Shown in pieces: positions 35,079-43,138 of a DNA stretch of 64,000 nucleotides (positions are counted from its first letter, which is position 1; each line of letters starts with the position of its first letter). The stretch spans positions 43,854 through 107,853 of the forward strand of contig JAEURX010000043.1 in the NCBI GenBank assembly GCA_016788885.1, read 5' to 3'. The notes under the pieces are model-generated. The model did not search any database and was not told where the DNA came from. It worked only from the letters and a program-made list of their open reading frames with translations. The position numbers and the translations under genes were made by a program. Source of the stretch: Nitrospira sp. (GTDB taxonomy: Bacteria > Nitrospirota > Nitrospiria > Nitrospirales > Nitrospiraceae).

Positions 35079-35609
35079 ATGCGTTATATCGTGGGAGTCA
35101 TGGGGCCGGCCAAGGCCAGGAAGAAGGATGTGGACAACGCCCGTGTGTTGGGTGAATTGATTGCGCGTCGCGAATGGGTTGTCCTGACCGGTGGACGTGA
35201 TGTCGGTGTGATGGACGCCGCCTGTCAGGGTGCCAAGAAGGTGCCAGGCAGTTTGACGATCGGCATATTGCCCTCGGCTCGTGAACGTGTCTCCAAGTAT
35301 GTCGACCTGGCGATCATCACGGAAATGGGCAACGCCCGCAACAACGTCAACGTTATGTCCAGTAACGTGGTGGTGGTCTGCGGGCTGATGGGGGCCGGTA
35401 CAGTGTCTGAGGTCGCATTGGCGTTGAAGGCAGGCAAGCCGGTCATTCTGGTCGGCGCGACGCCGGTTGAAGAAAAGTTCTTCAAGAAACTGGGCGGGCG
35501 ACTGATCGCTACAGTGGAAAACCCGGAAGAAGCCATCACCCTCATGATGAAGCAGTTCGAGCAACAACAGCCGGATCTTGTCCAGGGCGCGCGCTCCTGG
35601 GGCGTCTAG
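35079..35609 (+). CDS. LOG-like Rossmann protein (TIGR00725/SLOG family)
   Basis: A 176-residue nucleotide-binding protein. YIVGVMGPAKA, LTGGRDVGVMDAACQGAK and the GLMGAGTVSEVALALKAGKPV stretch follow the lysine-decarboxylase-like/LOG fold. Plant-type LOG enzymes release cytokinin bases from riboside monophosphates using a PGGxGTxxE motif. Here that position reads MGAGTVSE, so the Glu is kept but the two Gly residues differ and the activity is uncertain. ATG 35079 has AAGGA at a good distance; ATG 35073 is the alternative start. Confidence 0.75.
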   Translation: MRYIVGVMGPAKARKKDVDNARVLGELIARREWVVLTGGRDVGVMDAACQGAKKVPGSLTIGILPSARERVSKYVDLAIITEMGNARNNVNVMSSNVVVVCGLMGAGTVSEVALALKAGKPVILVGATPVEEKFFKKLGGRLIATVENPEEAITLMMKQFEQQQPDLVQGARSWGV

Positions 35610-35610
35610 C

Positions 35611-35781
35611 CCGGACTCTTCACGCAAACCTGCTGCGTCGTCCGATCCTCTCGCCCGGCGGGGCTGTTCTCCTTCGGCCTCCTCGACGGACTGCAAGTAC
35701 GCCTGCGTCGGCCTCATTTGCGAGCAGCCCCGGCGGGCTTCGGTCTCGAACGCCTCGCGACGGCTTCCATGAAGAATCCGG
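35611..35781. repeat. Second type of palindromic intergenic element (E)
   Basis: 171 bp with inverted ends CCGGACTCTTCACG ... CATGAAGAATCCGG, and a nested inverted pair GCCCGGCGGGGCTG ... CAGCCCCGGCGGGC. The interior differs from copies A-D. It abuts copy D; together they fill most of the 370-bp gap 35610-35979, which has no gene. Confidence 0.55.
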
Positions 35782-35785
35782 CTGG

Positions 35786-35910
35786 CAAGCGGCTGAAACA
35801 GCCTCCCAGCTTCGTTCTCGCATCGCTCCGCGGCTCAATGTACCCACAAGGGTATGCCTCGCTGCCTCGCATTGCTGCGGCCTTGCTGGACGAACTTTTT
35901 GAACAGCTTG
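35786..35910. repeat. Hairpin-ended intergenic repeat, copy D
   Basis: 125 bp from CAAGCGGCTGAAACAGCC to CTTTTTGAACAGCTTG. The interior has TTCGTTCTCGCATCGCTCC, ACCCACAAGGGTATGCCTCG and TTGCTGCGGCCTTGCTGG. It is the most diverged of the four copies on its left arm. Confidence 0.72.
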
Positions 35911-35979
35911 TGAGCGGTTGCAATCCTCTTGCTCGACTCCGAGGATTTTTTCTGGGAACGAACGACGGGGTTAGTCTGC

Positions 35980-36465
35980 TCAGGGAGCAGCGGGTGATCC
36001 GGACAGCGCGCCCTGTTCCAGCAGCACGCCGGAGTTATCGAAGGGGAGCCGGCCGTTCTTCGTATGTAGCACACCCGTGACATGGTAGGTCAGCGACTGA
36101 TCGCCGGAAAAAGACAGGAGCTGTCTGACGACCTGCAGGGTGGACGTGCTGGTTTCGACGGACGTCACGGCGTCGCTTAGGCGAGGCACGACGAATTCTT
36201 TGTTACCCAACCCCCGGGCGAGCCGATTTCCATTCAGATCGAGACGAAAGTCGATGCCGGTCACGGCGAGTTCGACCTCGTTGGGATTCCGGATGCGAAG
36301 ATCGACCTGAAGCCGTTGCTCAAAGGCGCTGGCCTCCAGCGGGGTGACATTCGTCACGAGCACCTCCGGTGGCTCTCCGTTCATTAGCCAGGTGGCGCAC
36401 CCGGGTAGCAGCAACCCCGCCAGGAGGCTGGTCAGCAGCATCAGTCGATTCATCCTGCGCATCAT
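35980..36465 (-). CDS. LEA-type 2 (WHy-domain) lipoprotein
   Basis: About 161 residues; the lipobox LLLPGC places the lipidated Cys near residue 23. The mature part has the LEA_2/WHy pattern: PLEASAFEQRLQVDLRIRNP with the NPN-type strand, LAVTGIDFRLDLNGNRLARG, then STLQVVRQLLSF. It probably sits at the inner face of the outer membrane. Role unknown; related bacterial proteins are stress-linked. ATG 36465 is used, with further in-frame ATGs at 36462 and 36453. It is divergent from msrA. Confidence 0.78.
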   Translation of the reverse strand: MMRRMNRLMLLTSLLAGLLLPGCATWLMNGEPPEVLVTNVTPLEASAFEQRLQVDLRIRNPNEVELAVTGIDFRLDLNGNRLARGLGNKEFVVPRLSDAVTSVETSTSTLQVVRQLLSFSGDQSLTYHVTGVLHTKNGRLPFDNSGVLLEQGALSGSPAAP

Positions 36466-36605
36466 ACACAAACATCCAATCGTTTGCGACGTGCGTAGAG
36501 ATTATGCGTGGGCTTGGCGACCAGATGTGCGTCGCGCAGGCCGGGAGGCTTTGGTAGAATGACCGAGCAGAAGTCGATGCGATCGCTCCGAGGAGGATGT
36601 CACCC

Positions 36606-37226
36606 ATGAAATTCGTCGCAGACACAACCATCTGTGCCCGGTTCATCCTGCCGTTGGTGCTGGCAGGGGCTTTCGTCTCCAGTGGTCATGCCGCTGATCA
36701 GGCTGGTGTGAACGCCTACTTTGCGGGCGGGTGCTTCTGGTGCATGGAGGAAGTTTTTGAAAAAGTTCCGGGTGTCCTCTCGGCGACCAGCGGCTATATG
36801 GGCGGGCGGGTGGAGAACCCGACGTATGAACAGGTGTCTGGGGGAGGAACCGGTCATGCGGAGTCGGTTGAAGTGGTGTACGACCCGACCAAGGTGACGT
36901 ACCAAGCGCTGCTGGATGCGTTTTGGCACAATGTAGATCCGGTGACGCCGAACGCGCAGTTTTGCGACCATGGCAGTCAGTACCGCGCAGTGATTTTCTA
37001 CCAAGGCGAAGAACAGAAGCGCCTAGCCGAGGAGTCGAAGCGCGCGATCGAACACTCATCGCGACTGTCCCAACCGATCGTGACGGAACTCACCAAGGCC
37101 TCGCAGTTTTATCCGGCGGAAGACTATCACCAGGACTTCTATAAGAAGAATCCGATCCGGTACAAATTCTACAAGTTCAATTGCGGGCGCGCGCAGCGGC
37201 TTGAGGAAGTCTGGGGGGCCCCATGA
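36606..37226 (+). CDS. msrA: Peptide-methionine (S)-S-oxide reductase, exported
   Basis: Repairs oxidised methionine (S-sulfoxide). 206 residues from ATG 36606 (GAGGAGG nine bases upstream). An N-terminal signal peptide (hydrophobic residues about 11-27, cleaved at GHAAD) sends it to the periplasm. The catalytic GGCFWCMEEVFE motif follows, with GYMGG and the QYRAVIFY segment; a resolving Cys lies near the C-terminus (FNCGR). Its TGA overlaps the ATG of the CoA-binding gene. Confidence 0.93.
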   Translation: MKFVADTTICARFILPLVLAGAFVSSGHAADQAGVNAYFAGGCFWCMEEVFEKVPGVLSATSGYMGGRVENPTYEQVSGGGTGHAESVEVVYDPTKVTYQALLDAFWHNVDPVTPNAQFCDHGSQYRAVIFYQGEEQKRLAEESKRAIEHSSRLSQPIVTELTKASQFYPAEDYHQDFYKKNPIRYKFYKFNCGRAQRLEEVWGAP

Positions 37227-37645
37227 CGGACGACACGCTGTCGCAGGCGACGCTCAGGCGCCTCCTCGTGGATTGTCGCAGGATCGCCGTGGTGGGGTTG
37301 TCGTCGAATCCGACTCGGCCGTCGTATCGGGTGGCTGCCTATATGCAACAACAGGGGAAGGTCGTGGTGCCCGTGAATCCACGGGAAACGGTCGTGTTGG
37401 GTGAACCAGCCTACCCGACGCTCTCTGCGGTGCCCGGTCCGGTCGATGTGGTGAACATTTTTCGACGCTCTGAAGAGGCCGGTCCGGTTGTCGATGAAGC
37501 CATCAGGATCAAGGCCAAAGCCGTCTGGCTCCAGGAAGGTGTGATCGATGACGCGGCGGCCGAGCGGGCGCGTCGGGCTGGGTTGGAGGTTGTGATGGAT
37601 CGTTGTTGGTTGAAGGAGCATTGTCGGTTTCCCTCATTTTCTTGA
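37223..37645 (+). CDS. CoA-binding protein (YccU-like)
   Basis: A 140-residue Rossmann-like CoA-binding domain protein. IAVVGLSSNPTRPSYRVAAYM, VVPVNPRETVVLGEPAYPTL, VDVVNIFRRSEE and AVWLQEGV are the family signature; MDRCWLKEH is the usual end. Cytoplasmic. Its role is unclear in all bacteria. It is translationally coupled to msrA by a 4-base overlap. Confidence 0.88.
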   Translation: MTDDTLSQATLRRLLVDCRRIAVVGLSSNPTRPSYRVAAYMQQQGKVVVPVNPRETVVLGEPAYPTLSAVPGPVDVVNIFRRSEEAGPVVDEAIRIKAKAVWLQEGVIDDAAAERARRAGLEVVMDRCWLKEHCRFPSFS

Positions 37646-37736
37646 GCATTCCCCCACTCCATGGAATAGTGACGTGTCGGTGCGCGGGTCGTTCTTGCAC
37701 CGGCTTCCCTGCCCATCATCCTTGGAGGTCAGAGCC

Positions 37737-38123
37737 ATGATGCCCTTGCTCACGGTGTGCGGTCGTGTGTTGTGTCTGCTTCCCTTTGGGCTCCTCGTCA
37801 TGGGGTGTACACAGTCGGCCCTACAGGCACCTTCTCCACAGGAACATCTTGGCATGGGGATTGTGACGGGAACGCTGGGTGCGCAAGCCCGTTCCGCCCA
37901 GTCGGTTGGTGAACCGGCATCCGGTTCGGTGGTGGGTCAGGTCCAAGCGGTGGAAGGCGGAGCCTATCTGGTGCGCGACGTCCGGGGCCAGGAGTACCGC
38001 ATTCCTCATGATGAAAATACGAAAATTGATCGCCCGGCCCATGTCGGCGACCGAATTCAGTCCTGGTTCGACCGGCATGGGCGTGCCGTGTTGATCCGCA
38101 GTATCGAGGAAGATGGTCGATAG
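37737..38123 (+). CDS. Small lipoprotein
   Basis: 128 residues from ATG 37737 (GGAGG eight bases upstream). The signal peptide ends in the lipobox LVMGC. The mature C-terminal half (GQVQAVEGGAYLVRDVRGQEYRIPHDENTK ...) looks like a small beta-barrel/OB-like fold of the type that carries a conserved EYR-x-P-x-D. Function unknown. The gene overlaps the lytic transglycosylase frame by 11 bp, suggesting joint expression. Confidence 0.72.
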   Translation: MMPLLTVCGRVLCLLPFGLLVMGCTQSALQAPSPQEHLGMGIVTGTLGAQARSAQSVGEPASGSVVGQVQAVEGGAYLVRDVRGQEYRIPHDENTKIDRPAHVGDRIQSWFDRHGRAVLIRSIEEDGR

Positions 38124-38775
38124 GAGCCGTCCGGCACCTGTCGGTCGATTTCCCATCATGCAACAGCCGGATTGGAATGCATTCTGGAGCCGGGTCGCTC
38201 GTGCACTCTTTCCCCTGGCCGTGGCGGTGTGTTTGATCGCGGCCATGCCTCCGGCCAGCAGGCTCGCATTCGATCCCACGATGACGGACTACCTGCGACG
38301 ACCGGCTCCGGAGTCGATCGCGTCCCTCATTGCCGCCTATGCCGAGCAATATGCCTTGGACCCGGCATTACTGCAGGCGATCATCAAAGTCGAGTCGAAT
38401 TTTAATTCCGATGCGGTGTCGTCGAAGGGGGCAATCGGACTCATGCAACTGATGCCGCTGACCGCTGCGGCCTTTCATGTCCTGGATCCGTTCGACCCGA
38501 AGGACAATATTCGCGCCGGAGCGGCTCTACTAAGGGGACTGCTCGACCGGTTCGGCGGGGATCTGTCGCTGGCGTTGGCGGCCTATCACCTCGGTGAAGC
38601 ACGCGTCAGGCAAACCGTGGGTATGCCGAGCCTGCCTGCCACGCAGCTCTATGTCGATCGGGTGCTGGGGTATTACGAACGGTTCCGCACGGGAGGCAGA
38701 CAGTCGGTGTTCCACACCGTGGCCCGCCGCCGCCCGACACGGGATCTGGTGAACCAGCCGCGTTCAGCAGAATGA
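38113..38775 (+). CDS. Lytic transglycosylase (SLT domain)
   Basis: A 220-residue peptidoglycan-cleaving enzyme. A membrane or signal segment (ALFPLAVAVCLIAAMPPA) precedes the SLT core: DPALLQAIIKVESNFN with the catalytic Glu, AIGLMQLMP, DPFDPKDNIRAGAALLRGLL and LALAAYHLGEARV (Goose-type/Slt family). It acts in the periplasm on glycan strands. ATG 38113 overlaps the previous gene; ATG 38158 is an alternative start that keeps the signal segment. Confidence 0.86.
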   Translation: MVDRSRPAPVGRFPIMQQPDWNAFWSRVARALFPLAVAVCLIAAMPPASRLAFDPTMTDYLRRPAPESIASLIAAYAEQYALDPALLQAIIKVESNFNSDAVSSKGAIGLMQLMPLTAAAFHVLDPFDPKDNIRAGAALLRGLLDRFGGDLSLALAAYHLGEARVRQTVGMPSLPATQLYVDRVLGYYERFRTGGRQSVFHTVARRRPTRDLVNQPRSAE

Positions 38776-38895
38776 GTGGCGTCCGGTTGCATTTTCCTTG
38801 GGAAACGGAGTAGGAAATTTGCCCGCGAGAGATGGGGCGCGGCAGGATCTGCCGTAGAGATCTGGACAAGGCAGAGGCGAAGATCGAGGACGCTC

Positions 38896-40050
38896 ATGAA
38901 GAAAAGTGATCGAACAGCCCGATTGGCTCAGTCGGATATCCGCGCGATGACCCTCGCCTGCGCGAAGGTCAAGGGCATCAATATGTCTCAGGGCGTGTGC
39001 GATACGCCTGTGCCGCCGGTGGTGGTGCAGGCCGCTCAGCAGGCGATGGCGCAGGGGCACAACACCTATGCCCGCTTTGACGGCATCGCAGAATTGCGGG
39101 AGGCGATCGCCGCAAAATTGGCCGTGTACAACCACATCACCGCCGATCCCGAAACCCAGATTACGGTGAGCGCCGGCGCCACGGGGTCGTTTCAGGCCAC
39201 CTGCATGGCGCTGCTCAATCCTGGCGACGAAGTGATTCTCTTTGAGCCGTTTTATGCCTATCACGTCCAAGCGATCCAGGCTGTGGAGGCGGTGCCTCGG
39301 TATGTGAGCATGAGACCGCCGGAGTGGACGTTGGATCTCGAGAGCCTCGAACGGGCGATCACCCCCAGAACCAAAGCCATCGTCGTGAACAGTCCCGGCA
39401 ATCCTTCCGGCAAAGTCTGTACGCGGCATGAATTGGAGCAGATCGCCGACATCGCCTGTCGCCACAATCTGATGGTGATCACGGACGAGATTTACGAGTA
39501 TTTCGTGTTCGATGGGCGGGAACATATCAGCATGGCCTCGTTGCCTGGCATGGCCGAGCGGACCATTACCATCGGGGGCTATTCCAAAACCTTCAGCATC
39601 ACCGGATGGCGTATCGGGTATAGCGTGGCTGAGCCGTCATGGGCCAAGGCGATCGGCGCAATGAGCGACGTGTTGTATGTCTGCGCGCCGACACCTCTGC
39701 AGCATGGCGTGGCTGCGGGAATTCGTGCCCTTGCGCCGTCGTTTTACCGCGAGTTGGCTGTCGAACATCAACAGAAGCGAGATCGTTTTTGCGGCGCCTT
39801 GGCGAAGGCCGGGCTTCCACCGGCCGTGCCGCAAGGAGCCTACTACGTGTTGGCGGATGTGTCCCGACTTCCGGGAAAGACCGGTCGTGATCGCGCACTC
39901 TATCTGCTCGACAAAACCGGGGTGGCAGGTGTGCCGGGAGAGGCGTTCTTCGAAGGACCGGAAGGCCGCCGCTACATGCGGTTTTGTATGGCGAAGACCG
40001 ACGGCGATCTGGAGAAAGCCAGCCGGGCGATCGAACAGCTCTCGGTGTAG
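38896..40050 (+). CDS. Class I/II PLP-dependent aminotransferase
   Basis: 385 residues from ATG 38896 (GAGGA five bases upstream). The aspartate-aminotransferase fold I signature is clear: YARFDGIAELREAIA, SAGATGSFQATCMALLNPGD, NSPGNPSGKV, TDEIYEYF and the PLP-lysine motif GYSKTFSITGWRIGY. The C-terminal Arg is in YMRFCMAK. The amino acid substrate cannot be read from the sequence. It is convergent with the glycosyltransferase gene, with 23 bp between. Confidence 0.88.
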   Translation: MKKSDRTARLAQSDIRAMTLACAKVKGINMSQGVCDTPVPPVVVQAAQQAMAQGHNTYARFDGIAELREAIAAKLAVYNHITADPETQITVSAGATGSFQATCMALLNPGDEVILFEPFYAYHVQAIQAVEAVPRYVSMRPPEWTLDLESLERAITPRTKAIVVNSPGNPSGKVCTRHELEQIADIACRHNLMVITDEIYEYFVFDGREHISMASLPGMAERTITIGGYSKTFSITGWRIGYSVAEPSWAKAIGAMSDVLYVCAPTPLQHGVAAGIRALAPSFYRELAVEHQQKRDRFCGALAKAGLPPAVPQGAYYVLADVSRLPGKTGRDRALYLLDKTGVAGVPGEAFFEGPEGRRYMRFCMAKTDGDLEKASRAIEQLSV

Positions 40051-40073
40051 ACGGACGGCAAGGACTCGCGATA

Positions 40074-41480
40074 CTAGCGCGTTTGCCAGGATGCGGTTCT
40101 GGTCATGGTGCCCCACGTCGCTTTCTTCCCGCGTACCCAGCGATACAGGCCAATCAATTTCCACAGCGAGTTCAATTGGCGGAACCCGAAGTTTTCCAGG
40201 ACCGCAGCCAGCAGCAACTTCAAGACATCGCGCTGGGCCGGGTAGACGTGGAACGACATCTCTTCCAGCAGTAAGGCGCTCACCGAGAGCAGCACACCGA
40301 GGCCCATGGCCGCGACGAGCAGAATCAGCCAGGCCTGCACGGAAACCACTCCCAGAATAAGACCGAGTATCAGGAAGCAGTAGCCGAACACTTCGATCGC
40401 CGGTCCGATCCATTCGAAGACAGCCATGAACGGAAAGGCTAGCCAGCCGATCGCCCCGCCCTTGGGGTGAAACATCAGCTCCAGGTGTTTGGTCAAGCTT
40501 TCGCAGAGCCCGCGTTGCCATCGGATGCGTTGATTTTTCAGCGTACGCAGATCTTCCGGGGCTTCGGTCCAGCAGACCGAATCGGGGACGAAGGTGATCC
40601 GGTAGGGCCTCCCGCTCAATCGCAGGTGGCGATGCAGTCGGACAACCAGCTCCATATCCTCACCGATGGTGTCTGATTGATACCCGCCCACGGCGACGAC
40701 CGCTTCTTTGCGGAAGATGCCGAACGCGCCGGAGATGATGAGCATGGCATTCATCGGCGACCAGCCCAGGCGTCCGAACAGAAACGCGCGAAGATATTCG
40801 ACGATCTGGAACAGCGCCAACAGATTCGTGGGGAGGCCGATCTTCGTGAGAAACCCGTTTTCCACGCGACAGCCATTGGCGATGCGCACCGTGCCGCCGC
40901 TTGCGACTGTACGGTGGTCGTCCAGAAATGGCTGCACGGCCCGGCGCAGACTGTCCGGCTGGAGGATCGAATCCGCGTCGATGCAGCAAAACAGAGGATA
41001 GAGCGAGAGGTTGATGCCGGCGTTCAGGGAATCGGCCTTGCCGCCGTTCTCCTTGTCGATGACGCGCAGGTTGGCATGCAACGATGAATGGTAGATCGCC
41101 CGGATTTTCGCAGTCGGGAGCTGGGTGTTGTAGGCCTCCGGGAACGGAAACAGCTCGAACTCCTGGCGGAGGACGTCGATCGTGGCGTCCTTCGACCCGT
41201 CGTTGATCACGACGATTTCATATTCCGAATAACTGAGTTGCAGCAGCGAGCGAATGGAGCCGGCAATCGTGGCGGCTTCATTGTATGCCGGGACCAGAAT
41301 ACTGATCTGCGGCTCGAAGCCCGTATAACTGCGCGGCAGGCTTTCCAGCACACGTTCCTGCAGGTATTGCCGCAAGTGGACGATGGCAATGAGGTCCAGC
41401 ATCAAGTATGCGGCGGTCAGGCCGAGAAAGTAGAGCAGGAACAGCCATTCGGAAATTGAAATGAGGGTTTCTAGCCACAT
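40074..41480 (-). CDS. Processive family 2 glycosyltransferase (PgaC/HAS-like)
   Basis: A 468-residue membrane glycosyltransferase that likely polymerises a polysaccharide and passes it through the inner membrane. One N-terminal helix pair is followed by the GT-A domain: ISILVPAYNEAATI, VVINDGSKD, CCIDADSI, SGAFGIFRKEA with GEDMEL, and the processivity motif QRIRWQRG. Three or more C-terminal helices follow. The pattern fits poly-N-acetylglucosamine-type synthases. Its start region overlaps the beginning of the divergent TIM-barrel gene, so one short segment holds both promoters or starts. Confidence 0.86.
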   Translation of the reverse strand: MWLETLISISEWLFLLYFLGLTAAYLMLDLIAIVHLRQYLQERVLESLPRSYTGFEPQISILVPAYNEAATIAGSIRSLLQLSYSEYEIVVINDGSKDATIDVLRQEFELFPFPEAYNTQLPTAKIRAIYHSSLHANLRVIDKENGGKADSLNAGINLSLYPLFCCIDADSILQPDSLRRAVQPFLDDHRTVASGGTVRIANGCRVENGFLTKIGLPTNLLALFQIVEYLRAFLFGRLGWSPMNAMLIISGAFGIFRKEAVVAVGGYQSDTIGEDMELVVRLHRHLRLSGRPYRITFVPDSVCWTEAPEDLRTLKNQRIRWQRGLCESLTKHLELMFHPKGGAIGWLAFPFMAVFEWIGPAIEVFGYCFLILGLILGVVSVQAWLILLVAAMGLGVLLSVSALLLEEMSFHVYPAQRDVLKLLLAAVLENFGFRQLNSLWKLIGLYRWVRGKKATWGTMTRTASWQTR

Positions 41481-41508
41481 GGATCAGTGTCTCGTGCGTT
41501 CAATCAGA

Positions 41509-43104
41509 ATGGGCAGAGTGCGGTGGCTGCGAGTGATGGCGTCCCTTTGTCTGACGGGGTTCGCAGGAATCGGTCTCGACGTCCCGATCCCCCCCGTACA
41601 GGCTGCCGATGTTCCCTTGTCGGGACCCATTCCTTCCACCGTCTACGAAATTGAACTGACCTATATCGGCGAGGGCACGAATCCAACCGTCGCCTTCAGC
41701 GGACCTCCGCCGACTGCGGCCCCTCTTCCTTATCGACCGTTTGTGCCCATTCTTGAACTGCAGAACCGTCTCGGGGAGGTCCGGACCTTCGGCCCCTGTC
41801 GGGGGCAGATGACCAAGACGGACGGGGGCATCGCGTTGCAGTGGAGTGGTGATGGAGCAATCCGATGCGGACAGCGTCTTGAACTGCATCAGGCGGGAAA
41901 GCCCGTGGATTTGCTGTCCTACCGGATATTGCGGTTGCGTGGTCGTACGACCGGACCTGTAGTGGTTGGTATCGAAGATCTGGCCGGCTACAAGCGTGAG
42001 GACAACCAAAGTCTCAGAACGGTGACGGGCTCCTTCGATCTGACGCTTCCCCTTCGGGAGATCGGCCGGGTCGTCGATCTGCGGCAGGTCACGGCCCTCG
42101 TGGTGTCCACTGATGGGCAAGGCGGACAGATTCAGTTCGACAAGATTGAGGTAACACAGGAAGCGCCGGCCGCAGTGAGCCTCCCAGGGACCGGCTTCTG
42201 GGTGTGGAATTACCGACAAGCCATCAGGGATCCGGACGTGGTGGTGGGGACCTGTCGTGCGCAGGGCTGCTCACGGGTGTTGATTCAAGTGCCGTCGCAA
42301 TCTGATGACGAGGGGCTTTGGCGCGAGTATGTGCACCTCATGGGCAAGGTCCGGAGCGCCGGAATCGAGCCATGGGCGTTGGACGGCGATCCCGAAGCCA
42401 TACAGGAACCGCAACGATTGGCCGATAAGGTACGAAGGCTGCTGCATCTCGCAACGTCCGGCCTGCTGGCGGGCATCCAGCTCGACCTCGAACCCTATCT
42501 CGTACCGGGGTTTCTGCAGGACGAGGCGCAACTTCGCCGGTATCTCAGCACCATCGAGACGGTGAAAGAGGCCATGCAAGGTCGCGCCAGGCTCTCCATG
42601 GTGATGCCTTTTTGGCTCGCCACGCCGACGGTCGGGGGACGGCCCCTGGCCTATGCCGTGATGGATCTCGCCGATGAAGTGGCCGTGATGAGCTACCGCA
42701 CCGATCTCGATGAGGTGCAGGACATCGCCGACGATATCCTGCGGTATGGGTCGGTGAGCGGGATCCCGGTCTGGCTGGCCGTCGAGACGACGGTGTTGCC
42801 GGTTGAACAGCATGTGGTGTTGCGCCGGGCCCCAAAACCAGGGCACGCGGATGCCCTCTTAGATCGCGACCACCATCTGTTGCGGTGGCGACCGATGGAC
42901 GAGCCGAGCAATGCAGGTCTGCATCGGGAGTGGTTCCGGGTGCATCGACGATTCACAGTCAGGCCGGAACAGCTGTCGTTTGCCGGTCGTGCTCGTGTCC
43001 AGGTGTCCTCGGCAATTCAGGAGATACTGCGCACCACCTCGCACCCCAGTTTTGCGGGGGTGATGATTCACGATCTCGATGGATTCCGCGCCCTCGCCGA
43101 ATAA
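41509..43104 (+). CDS. Exported TIM-barrel glycoside-hydrolase-like protein
   Basis: Start uncertain (ATG 41479, 41509 or 41536); about 531 residues from 41509, with a signal peptide ending near VQAAD. The middle (residues about 230-430) reads like a GH18/GH153-type barrel: GFWVWNYRQAI, RVLIQVPSQS, GIEPWALDGD, then GIQLDLEPYLVPG with Asp326 and Glu328 as acid candidates, and EVAVMSYRTDLDEV. An N-terminal beta-sandwich (residues 30-210) may bind sugar. In Pga systems the equivalent hydrolase domain sits in PgaB. Divergent from the glycosyltransferase; the TPR-barrel gene follows. Confidence 0.75.
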   Translation: MGRVRWLRVMASLCLTGFAGIGLDVPIPPVQAADVPLSGPIPSTVYEIELTYIGEGTNPTVAFSGPPPTAAPLPYRPFVPILELQNRLGEVRTFGPCRGQMTKTDGGIALQWSGDGAIRCGQRLELHQAGKPVDLLSYRILRLRGRTTGPVVVGIEDLAGYKREDNQSLRTVTGSFDLTLPLREIGRVVDLRQVTALVVSTDGQGGQIQFDKIEVTQEAPAAVSLPGTGFWVWNYRQAIRDPDVVVGTCRAQGCSRVLIQVPSQSDDEGLWREYVHLMGKVRSAGIEPWALDGDPEAIQEPQRLADKVRRLLHLATSGLLAGIQLDLEPYLVPGFLQDEAQLRRYLSTIETVKEAMQGRARLSMVMPFWLATPTVGGRPLAYAVMDLADEVAVMSYRTDLDEVQDIADDILRYGSVSGIPVWLAVETTVLPVEQHVVLRRAPKPGHADALLDRDHHLLRWRPMDEPSNAGLHREWFRVHRRFTVRPEQLSFAGRARVQVSSAIQEILRTTSHPSFAGVMIHDLDGFRALAE

Positions 43105-43138
43105 CGTCGGGTGTGTCGGGAGAACAGGGTCGTCACGG

